From assembly GCA_016931225.1 (NCBI GenBank), contig JAFGFE010000006.1:62001-126000 (forward strand): a DNA stretch of 64,000 nt, given 5' to 3'. Source of the stretch: Candidatus Zymogenaceae bacterium (GTDB taxonomy: Bacteria; Desulfobacterota; Zymogenia; Zymogenales; Zymogenaceae). The notes beneath the pieces were generated by a model. The model was not told where the DNA came from and made no database searches. It saw nothing but the letters and a program-made list of their open reading frames with translations. The translations under genes and the position numbers were made by a program. Below, in pieces: positions 57,459 to 64,000 of the stretch. Positions within the stretch are counted from its first letter, which is position 1; every line of letters starts with the position of its first letter.

Positions 57459-59348
57459 TTAAAACAACGCCCCTTCCCGCTTGATACGCCAGCGGATAAT
57501 CCCGTGATACGTCACCGGCACCCCCTGGATGTCATAATCAAGATATGACGCCCGCGCCTTCGCCACATAAAATTTCTGGGCGAGCGGAATCTCCCCGGTC
57601 AGGACGTCATACTCGCTGATGCTGATGCTCTGAGGCTCGTACTGTGTACCGTCCCTGTCGGTCACCAGAACTTCATGGGTTCCCACCCGCCCGTTTGTAA
57701 ACCTCGTAATGCCGTCGGTATCGGTTTTCGGACATATTTCCACTGCATCCGGATCATCTTTCCATCCAGGCATTTCACCCCACTGCTCCCACGCGATGAT
57801 CACGCTGCAACCGGGCAGCGGCGGAAAGGTGGTTTCACCCTCTCCCTCCACCTTTTTCTGCACCAGGATCTTCCCGCCAAAGGGCTCGGCAATGCCGTAT
57901 TGCGTCTCGCCGGTGACGATGGTTTTTCCGTAGACCGTCGCGTAATACATGCCGCTGATCGGATCCACCCGGATGGAAAGATGATCGCTCTTCACTATTT
58001 CGTATTCCAGCTCCTCGCCGTCGTTCGGCTTCTGGAGCAGGTTCGATATCACGCGCTTCTTCTCCGTCGGCGTCCAGGTAAACTCCCCGGGCCCAATCAA
58101 CGTCTCCCGCCACTCGCCCAGCCCCGCCTCAGCGCCCTCGTCGTCGCTCCCGGATCCGCCGCCGGCGGACGTCCCCTTCACGCCGGTCCCGTCCGTCCCG
58201 ACGACCACCGAACAGACGCAGGACTCCTGCCCCGCCCGGCATACCACCACGGCCTCCCCCTGCTTCGACGGGTCAAACTCCACCGTGGCGATCCCCCCGG
58301 TCGCATAGGTCACATAACAGAGCATCTTCGAGAGCGCCACCTGCTCGCCGTCGTCCCCCAAAGCCCACAGCGGCTCATCCAGGATGATCGTATTGCCGTC
58401 CACCGTCGCCCCATCCGCGAAGTTGTAACCGCTCTCATCCTTGGTGGTCCGCACGGATATCAGCTCCGTGATCGGGTAATAGGTGTTGACGGTGATGTCG
58501 TTGGCGCTCCAGTTTTCCTCGTTCTCTATGGTGTCCGTCTGGGTCTGGGCGCTGGCCGCGGAGAGGACTCCGATCACATCGGCCCCCGGGTAAAAGCTGA
58601 AATAGACATTCTTACCGTCCGGAACCGGGAGATCGTCCGGGCCCGTCACCCGGGCAATAATCTGCGACGTCTCATTCATGTCGATGTTGCCGGGGTTTGC
58701 TTCCGCGGTGATCGCCCCCACGGTCGCGTCGTTGATGGTGATCACGAGATCATCGTCCACCCCCATCAGGTTCCCGGTCACGGTGGCAAGCCCGCCGCCG
58801 GACGCCTGGGCGGTCAGTGTCGTCTCGGCAACGCCGTTTACCACCGGCACCTCCGTCGGCGCGATGTCCGCAAGCTGGTCCACGGAAAAGCTCACCGTCT
58901 CCGTTCCCTCGTACACCACGATATGCTCGACGTACTCCATATCGACGGCGGTGGTGATTTTCCTCCCCTCCCAGAACGCCACAGGGATCTCGTCGCCCAG
59001 CTCGTCGTCGCCGATCTTCACGTACACCCGGGGCGGCGTTCCGGGGTCCTCCAGTATCCACGCGGACACCGTTATCTCGTTGACGGGCCAGTAGGGCGTC
59101 ACCGTCTCCCGCCTGCTGGTGGGTGATATCCGATCCCCCGAGGCGTACCGGCACTCGGCCCACACCCTGGTCGCGTCCACGCCGTTGCTGTCCAGGTTGC
59201 TCCTGTTGGAAAACAGCGTGATCTGCGGCCTCCCGTCGCTGATCACCCCGCGATCGTCGTCCTCAACCCGCACCCGGTTGTCCCCCACCGGCTGGGTCAC
59301 CTTCTGATCAAGAAGGATGATATCGGCCTTTTCGTCGTATCTCGCCAT
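57459..59348 (-). CDS. Large phage structural protein with Ig-like repeats
   Basis: 629 residues, beta-rich throughout. Repeated bacterial Ig-like stretches (VVNGVAETTLTAQASGGGLA, ITAEANPGNIDMNETSQIIA, KPNDGEELEYEIVKS), a Gly/Ser-rich linker (SAGGGSGSDDEGAEAG) and a C-terminal domain (EPQSISISEYDVLTGEIPLA). Such proteins decorate the tail or capsid. It sits next to baseplate-like genes, so tail surface is likely. Confidence 0.65.
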   Translation of the reverse strand: MARYDEKADIILLDQKVTQPVGDNRVRVEDDDRGVISDGRPQITLFSNRSNLDSNGVDATRVWAECRYASGDRISPTSRRETVTPYWPVNEITVSAWILEDPGTPPRVYVKIGDDELGDEIPVAFWEGRKITTAVDMEYVEHIVVYEGTETVSFSVDQLADIAPTEVPVVNGVAETTLTAQASGGGLATVTGNLMGVDDDLVITINDATVGAITAEANPGNIDMNETSQIIARVTGPDDLPVPDGKNVYFSFYPGADVIGVLSAASAQTQTDTIENEENWSANDITVNTYYPITELISVRTTKDESGYNFADGATVDGNTIILDEPLWALGDDGEQVALSKMLCYVTYATGGIATVEFDPSKQGEAVVVCRAGQESCVCSVVVGTDGTGVKGTSAGGGSGSDDEGAEAGLGEWRETLIGPGEFTWTPTEKKRVISNLLQKPNDGEELEYEIVKSDHLSIRVDPISGMYYATVYGKTIVTGETQYGIAEPFGGKILVQKKVEGEGETTFPPLPGCSVIIAWEQWGEMPGWKDDPDAVEICPKTDTDGITRFTNGRVGTHEVLVTDRDGTQYEPQSISISEYDVLTGEIPLAQKFYVAKARASYLDYDIQGVPVTYHGIIRWRIKREGALF

Positions 59349-61493
59349 CTATTCCTCGATATACAGCATGTCCTTTATCACCAGGACGTCCCCGCCGCCG
59401 CTCCGGGCGTAGCACCCGTCCACTTCACAGAGCGTCTTGATCACATCCAACGGATACTCGTTTTCCACCTCCAGGGCGCCGGCCAGGATCGCAAAGTCCG
59501 GCACCCGGTAGTCCAGAGAAAGACCGCACGCATCGCACAGTTCATTGATGACCGCATATCTGGTGGTCACGGCGTTCCAGACCCGCGTGATCTTCGACGC
59601 ATAGGGATAATAGAGCAGCGCCGCCCGGTTCCGCCCCCAGATCCGCCCCGTCGTCTCCCGGGAGCGCTCCGAGAGGTTGTCGTTGTCCCAGAAATAGGTG
59701 TCGTAGAGGTCGCCATCGATATACACGGCGATCCGCGGCTGACTGAAATCGCTGTCCGCCCGGGTCCGCATCCGCCCCATCGCCAGCCGATATTCGTCAA
59801 CAATGGAAAGACGGACACTGTTGGGCGCCGTGTCGGAAGCCTCGGTCAGCTCCACCGAGTCCACGGCGTCGGTCCAGTCCTCCCCGTCAATGATCACGAA
59901 GAACGTCCTCACCGCATACGTCACGCCGTCGATGGTCACCGCCGAATCAATGACGTCATAGGTCTCGCCCCCCACGGTCACCGTGCCGTCGGTTACGGGG
60001 TAAGTAGTGCCGCTGATGTAGATGAACCCGTCGGCGGTGTACGTCTCTGTATCTTCGCCGATGGAGTTGACCAGGAGCAGATCCGCGCTGTCGTACCTGA
60101 CGCCGATGTCGTTGATAAGCTCCAGGTCCGCCGACGCCCGGGAACGGATGGCGTTCTCCAGCAGCAGGGAATCGCCCCCCTCGTGCCGCGTCTGCTGGCC
60201 GCCGGGCCCCACCAGGCGGTTGACCAGCTCCAGCGCCGGCGCGCTCTCCACCACCGTCCGCCCCCAGATCATGTCGTAGATGCACGACCGGTTGATCAGC
60301 TTGATGGTGCCTGAGTTGATTTTCAGATTATCGATCTCGTATACATTACTGGCGGCGTTTGAATCGCATCTGAGCATGAAAACAACATCATTGTTAAATC
60401 CTGAGATATCATTTCCAATCTGCACCCATGATGACCCATTCCAGTAAAATCCCTTAAATGTCCCCTCATCCCGAATAATTCGTAATTTCCCCGATGTGTC
60501 TGAAGTGTTTACTATTTCATCTCCGGCTAACGACCCACCGACATATACTACAAAATAGTATCTGTGAATCGATGATGATTTTTGAAGCGTAATAATAACC
60601 GAATTGTTTGCAGTCAAACGACCATCATTCACTGATATGAGATAAAACATTATTGCTCGCACGGCACCGGTGCCGGCATTCAATGTTGAGCAATTAAAAT
60701 CAATCTGAACGTCAAAATCACCAGAAAGTCTTAGTGCTCGATCAGACCAAACCCGTCCCTTCATCTCGGCACCGCCACTATCAAAAATAAATTTATCATC
60801 CAGGGAAAAAACATTACTCGATTGTTGCCACTCATTATCCACGCACCAAAATATCGGCTCAATCTGCGTCCCGTCAAACCCGTAGCCTGTGGAGAACGGC
60901 TCGTCGGTGAAGGGATACCCCGCCACAAACCAGGTGTCCTCGTGGACGTTCGCCCGGTACGGCTCGATGGGATCCGTCTCGATCAGGGTGCCGCCACCGT
61001 CATCAAACAGCGTCAGCGTCACCTTCCGGTCGCCGTCCTTTCTCATCACCAGCCGGAACATTCCTGCCTGGGTAAATCCGCTGGCGGAAAAGGGCACCGT
61101 GTCCGTCGTCCAGGCCCCGGCGGGGCTCCAGGCGTATACGTCTCCGGACGTGTCTCTCACGCACAGATGCACCGCGTCCCATCCGCAGCGCCACGCCCAC
61201 ACCCGGCGGTTTTCCCGAAACTCGGCCAGCGTCATGAGGCCCGGCTGTTCACTCCCGGCCACCACCGCCCCCATCACGCCCACGGTTTCGGTGGGGATCA
61301 TGTCGATGGTGATCTTCCAGGATGCGGGGAGTTTTTTCTTCGAGTCCAGCATCCCGGCGTTCCCGACATCGTTCTCGATCGCTATCAGGCCGGACCCCCC
61401 GGAAAATACGTATGTCGCCCCGGTGTCGGAGATCTCATGCGCCAGGCCGATGTCCGACCCGATAAAATTTTCCTGAAAAATCACGCTTCCCAT
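59349..61493 (-). CDS. Large tail/baseplate protein with lectin-like and hub-like parts
   Basis: 714 residues. The N-terminal 400 look like two concanavalin/LamG-type beta sandwiches (WKITIDMIPTETVGVMGAVV; DFDVQIDFNCSTLNAGTGAV). The C-terminal 200 (VELTEASDTAPNSVRLSIVD, IAVYIDGDLYDTYFW, YPLDVIKTLCEVDGCYARS) resemble tail hub or baseplate proteins. It may link a baseplate to sugar binding. Directly adjoins the Ig-like gene. Confidence 0.62.
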   Translation of the reverse strand: MGSVIFQENFIGSDIGLAHEISDTGATYVFSGGSGLIAIENDVGNAGMLDSKKKLPASWKITIDMIPTETVGVMGAVVAGSEQPGLMTLAEFRENRRVWAWRCGWDAVHLCVRDTSGDVYAWSPAGAWTTDTVPFSASGFTQAGMFRLVMRKDGDRKVTLTLFDDGGGTLIETDPIEPYRANVHEDTWFVAGYPFTDEPFSTGYGFDGTQIEPIFWCVDNEWQQSSNVFSLDDKFIFDSGGAEMKGRVWSDRALRLSGDFDVQIDFNCSTLNAGTGAVRAIMFYLISVNDGRLTANNSVIITLQKSSSIHRYYFVVYVGGSLAGDEIVNTSDTSGKLRIIRDEGTFKGFYWNGSSWVQIGNDISGFNNDVVFMLRCDSNAASNVYEIDNLKINSGTIKLINRSCIYDMIWGRTVVESAPALELVNRLVGPGGQQTRHEGGDSLLLENAIRSRASADLELINDIGVRYDSADLLLVNSIGEDTETYTADGFIYISGTTYPVTDGTVTVGGETYDVIDSAVTIDGVTYAVRTFFVIIDGEDWTDAVDSVELTEASDTAPNSVRLSIVDEYRLAMGRMRTRADSDFSQPRIAVYIDGDLYDTYFWDNDNLSERSRETTGRIWGRNRAALLYYPYASKITRVWNAVTTRYAVINELCDACGLSLDYRVPDFAILAGALEVENEYPLDVIKTLCEVDGCYARSGGGDVLVIKDMLYIEE

Positions 61494-62267
61494 CTATGTG
61501 TACATCCGTATTTCGCCGATCTTGGTAAATATATTGTTAGGAGACGAAAAGTAATTTCTCTCTATATGGATCGTCCATATATTGCCGGTATGCCCGGAAA
61601 TATTCGCCACCACCAGACTGTTGTCATCCGGGTGCGTGCCGCTATAAACTTCCATACCATCACAGAAAATATAAAAAGTTTTTACATAGCTATGTGTCTC
61701 AAAAACCGGCAAAAACTCTATGCGTGTGATCGTCACTGGCCCGGAGAAATGATATCTCCACTCCGCACTCACCGTCGTCCACGACTCAAGCCCCAAGGAT
61801 TTCCAGTAGGTACTGTCGTTCCCATCCAGCGGTAATGTTTTGGTATCATCCCCCGACGACACGCTGATCTTGTCCGCATTTGCTTCTTCTCCGCCGTATC
61901 CCATCGTCGGCGTGCCGCCGCCGCTTTCTCCCCCGCCACCGCCGCCGTACACCTTGGCCCAGGCGCTTTCAAATTCAGTCAGGGTTCCTTCTCCCAACGT
62001 CTTTTCGTCGTCGCTGTCAAGGGTGATAACATAAAGCCCCGGATCAATCCGCGGCTTTTCCACGGTGATCACATACGGCCCCGGGTTGCTCTTTTTTTGA
62101 GGGTTCTCGGGGACGGTGACCACCCACAACCCCCTGGAATCCTTCACCGCCCCGTCGGGCGAAATCCCCAGGGCCTTCAGTTCGTTCAGCCAGGCGTTCA
62201 GCTTCTCGGCGTACTCGGGATCGTTTACATCGACGGTAAAATAGAGCTTCAGGTCTAATAATCCCAT
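61494..62267 (-). CDS. Tail protein with discoidin-like C-terminus
   Basis: 257 residues from the ATG at 62267, overlapping the upstream gene end. A Gly-rich linker (GGGGGGESGGGTPTMGYGGE) separates an N-terminal domain from a C-terminal F5/8-type C (discoidin)-like sandwich (ESWTTVSAEWRYHFSGPVTI, FIFCDGMEV-like strands). Likely a tail or fibre part that binds a carbohydrate. Confidence 0.55.
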   Translation of the reverse strand: MGLLDLKLYFTVDVNDPEYAEKLNAWLNELKALGISPDGAVKDSRGLWVVTVPENPQKKSNPGPYVITVEKPRIDPGLYVITLDSDDEKTLGEGTLTEFESAWAKVYGGGGGGESGGGTPTMGYGGEEANADKISVSSGDDTKTLPLDGNDSTYWKSLGLESWTTVSAEWRYHFSGPVTITRIEFLPVFETHSYVKTFYIFCDGMEVYSGTHPDDNSLVVANISGHTGNIWTIHIERNYFSSPNNIFTKIGEIRMYT

Positions 62268-63541
62268 ACCGCCTTCAACCCGAATCGATTCGGCGACTGG
62301 CGGCCGCACGCCGCCGGGCCGATGTTTTTCACCCATACGCCGGCGTATCTGCCGGCGGTGTCAAATATCAGGGTGTCGCCTGTTGCGAAGCTCCCCGTCC
62401 ACCCTTCCTTTGGAATGATGAAGTACACGCCGCCCCAGTGCGCCGGGGCAATGTTATTGGTAATCGGCCCGGTATAGACCACACCACAGAGCGCCCCGGA
62501 AATGGAGATTTCCGTGCTCGACGTAAATGTCACCGTCCAAGAATCGCCCACCGTGCCCGCGCCGTTCGGATCGCCCAGTATCGGGTACAATGAATTGTTG
62601 AAGCTCCCGCCGCTCGCCGCCACGGTCATGGTGACGCCCGAGACCTCAGCCTCCAGCGTTCCCACGGGCACGCCGCAGGCCACAACCGTCCCGTCGCTCC
62701 CGGTATGAATATCGGTATCGAACCCCAGCTCGCTCACGGCGTCGCCCGCGATGATCTGGAAGGTATGATGCTTGTAGTACAGATCGTGGGTGATCACCAC
62801 CCTCCCCGCGTCGTCGCCCGCCGTGATCTCGCACCCGGTCACGCCGCTTGCCGCCCCGTTGATGGCCGCCGCCACCAGGCTTGCTGTGGTGTGGGCCGAC
62901 GTAAAGGACACCGTAAAGGTGTATGCCCCGTCCACCCGAAAGGTCAGGTACGTTCCGTCCAGGCTGAAGGTCTCGGTCTCGGTGCCTGTCATGCCCGCCC
63001 TCGTCTTAACCGGATAGGCGTACTGAGTCACGGCGCTGGCGGCGGTCAGGGTCGCTTCCGTGTCGTCCCAGGCCACCCCGCCGCTTTCCGCCAGGACCAG
63101 CCTTTCGTACTTCCCGTTTTCCCGGTTGTGCAGGAACATCATGGATGCGTCAAAGATGGTGTTCGCCGCCTCGAACTCCGCGATAAAGGACGACGCCCCC
63201 ACGTTCGCGGAAGCCGCCAGCTCCCCGGCGCCGGCCCACTCGGAATAGGCGCTCGCCTCCAGTTGTGTGTCCTGTGCGGTGCCGATGTGCGTCAGGAAAT
63301 AATCATCCCCTTCCGATATCCGGTTCTGATACACCCACCCGTTGGCGAAGGGATCCGCGCCCTCCGGCCGGCAGAACGCCTTTCGATACAGCTCCCAGCC
63401 GTCGATGCGGGTGTCCTCGTCGATGTCGGGGAAAAGATTCTGCGCGACCCCCGTCCGGATGTCATTGTTGGTAATCGCCCCGCCGCACGAGGACCCGCCG
63501 GATTCCACCGCGGCGTGCTTCCACTTTACGTTCAGACTCAT
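62255..63541 (-). CDS. Phage structural protein (tail-associated)
   Basis: 428 residues, Ala/Thr/Gly-rich with many beta strands (ETFSLDGTYLTFRVDGAYTF, TVSFTSAHTTASLVAAAING). The N-terminus has a small cysteine cluster (GGSSCGGAI). No named family; composition and place indicate a tail structural protein. Overlaps the next gene by 13 bases. Confidence 0.6.
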   Translation of the reverse strand: MSLNVKWKHAAVESGGSSCGGAITNNDIRTGVAQNLFPDIDEDTRIDGWELYRKAFCRPEGADPFANGWVYQNRISEGDDYFLTHIGTAQDTQLEASAYSEWAGAGELAASANVGASSFIAEFEAANTIFDASMMFLHNRENGKYERLVLAESGGVAWDDTEATLTAASAVTQYAYPVKTRAGMTGTETETFSLDGTYLTFRVDGAYTFTVSFTSAHTTASLVAAAINGAASGVTGCEITAGDDAGRVVITHDLYYKHHTFQIIAGDAVSELGFDTDIHTGSDGTVVACGVPVGTLEAEVSGVTMTVAASGGSFNNSLYPILGDPNGAGTVGDSWTVTFTSSTEISISGALCGVVYTGPITNNIAPAHWGGVYFIIPKEGWTGSFATGDTLIFDTAGRYAGVWVKNIGPAACGRQSPNRFGLKAVWDY

Positions 63542-63544
63542 GCC

Positions 63545-63970
63545 CTATACCCTCACCATATGTATCGTGCCGTAGCACATCCGTTTTTTGTAGGTGTCCG
63601 TGTACCGCATGTCCAGCGGATCGACGGAATAGTCCGCCTCCACGGAATACGTGGTTGCACCGTCGTCCTCGGAAAACTCCATCACGATCCCCTCTGAAAA
63701 GAGCTCCCGCAGCGCCTCCACGCCTGTCGCCCAGATCAACCCGTCGGTTTCGTTTCCCGCGAGCGTTATCGGAAGCCCGATCGCAGACCGAGAATACGAC
63801 TGCCGATGAACGCCGCCCCCCACCGTCTCGAATTTCGAACCGATCCTGAGCACATGCAGATGCCGATCCTCCCAGAGCGGAGCCGTCACGAAGCATATCC
63901 GGTCCCCTTCCGCCGCACCCGGCCGGGCGATGTAGGTGCCTGATTTGATATCTTCATTCGCATACAGCAT
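63545..63970 (-). CDS. Phage structural or joining protein
   Basis: 141 residues, beta-rich (MLYANEDIKSGTYIARPGAA, DRHLHVLRIGSKFETVGGGV). Resembles small tail-terminator or tape-associated proteins only by position. No recognised family. Confidence 0.55.
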   Translation of the reverse strand: MLYANEDIKSGTYIARPGAAEGDRICFVTAPLWEDRHLHVLRIGSKFETVGGGVHRQSYSRSAIGLPITLAGNETDGLIWATGVEALRELFSEGIVMEFSEDDGATTYSVEADYSVDPLDMRYTDTYKKRMCYGTIHMVRV

Positions 63971-63971
63971 G

Positions 63972-64000
63972 TCAGATCCTCTCCCACTTCACCGTCATCA
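63972..64000 (-). CDS. Partial structural gene at the window edge
   Basis: Only the last 8 codons are seen (MTVKWERI and stop at 63972); the rest lies beyond the window. The stop is next to the start of the downstream gene. Confidence 0.4.

Noticed and set aside
57675-59126. 483-codon plus-strand frame inside the Ig-like structural gene
   Set aside because: Minus-strand genes are contiguous and overlapping here; the plus-strand product is Arg/His-rich shadow sequence.
60822-61835. Plus-strand frame across tail genes
   Set aside because: It crosses a gene boundary on the other strand without a start signal and has shadow composition.

Overview
The window joins a bacterial chromosome segment (about 1-26.6 kb) to the left and middle part of a large integrated phage or phage-like element (about 26.6 kb to the right edge, not complete here). 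The chromosome looks like a strict anaerobe of the Desulfobacterota/deltaproteobacterial kind. It carries oxygen-sensitive CoA chemistry (4-hydroxybutyryl-CoA dehydratase and a 2-hydroxyacyl-CoA dehydratase pair), a superoxide reductase, a polyferredoxin-like protein and several acyl-CoA enzymes. This lineage call is inference from gene content; no rRNA or other marker gene is present.

Chromosome, left to right: a partial radical-SAM/SPASM protein fused to a GT9 glycosyltransferase; an Lgt-like membrane protein; a pilin-like protein; a secreted metallophosphoesterase. A minus-strand 4-hydroxybutyrate operon follows: alcohol dehydrogenase broken by one in-frame TAG, CoA-transferase, 4-hydroxybutyryl-CoA dehydratase, a small CGGC protein and a nitroreductase. 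Next come a ferredoxin-type protein, a DUF169-like protein and two tiny membrane peptides; a membrane-anchored beta-propeller protein; a mutarotase-like protein; superoxide reductase with a ferritin-like protein; a patatin lipoprotein; an ECF-type sigma factor with a membrane partner; a methyltransferase; a Gfo/Idh/MocA oxidoreductase; and a DMT exporter. Last is a plus-strand operon with a clear sigma-70 promoter: two 2-hydroxyacyl-CoA dehydratase subunits, two small proteins and an acyl-CoA dehydrogenase. With the 4-hydroxybutyrate genes this suggests fermentation or oxidation of hydroxy and amino acids through crotonyl/enoyl-CoA intermediates.

Phage, left arm (26.6-30.6 kb): minus-strand tyrosine integrase, then a repeat-rich, mostly noncoding control region with palindromes, an orphan HicB-like protein, a frameshifted small membrane protein and a ribbon-helix-helix regulator. 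Early array (30.6-38.3 kb, plus strand): many short genes, several separated by a recurring leader made of two hairpins, a CA-rich spacer and a GGGGG Shine-Dalgarno. The array includes DUF3560, ParB-like and Imm-5-like proteins. Middle region (38.7-53.2 kb, plus strand): DUF3310, a second tyrosine recombinase, SSB, an SMC-like ATPase, a Gp37/Gp68 (DUF5131) protein, many small zinc-binding and membrane proteins, an M23 peptidase, a stand-alone GGQ release-factor-like protein and two tRNA genes. Late region (53.2-64 kb, minus strand): acyltransferase, a lysis cassette (spanin-like lipoprotein, holin-like proteins, M15 endolysin, XhlA-like protein), an initiator-like tRNA and tail/baseplate structural genes running off the window.

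The strongest undescribed signals are the repeated two-hairpin leaders (seven copies), a strand-biased CCCGTATCCGGG hairpin repeat (ten perfect copies, only between 34.4 and 41.9 kb), and the 16-bp palindrome TTCCAA-N4-TTGGAA in the leaders of minus-strand phage genes. Four genes carry a single in-frame stop or frameshift, so assembly or sequencing errors must be excluded before biological readings of those are accepted.
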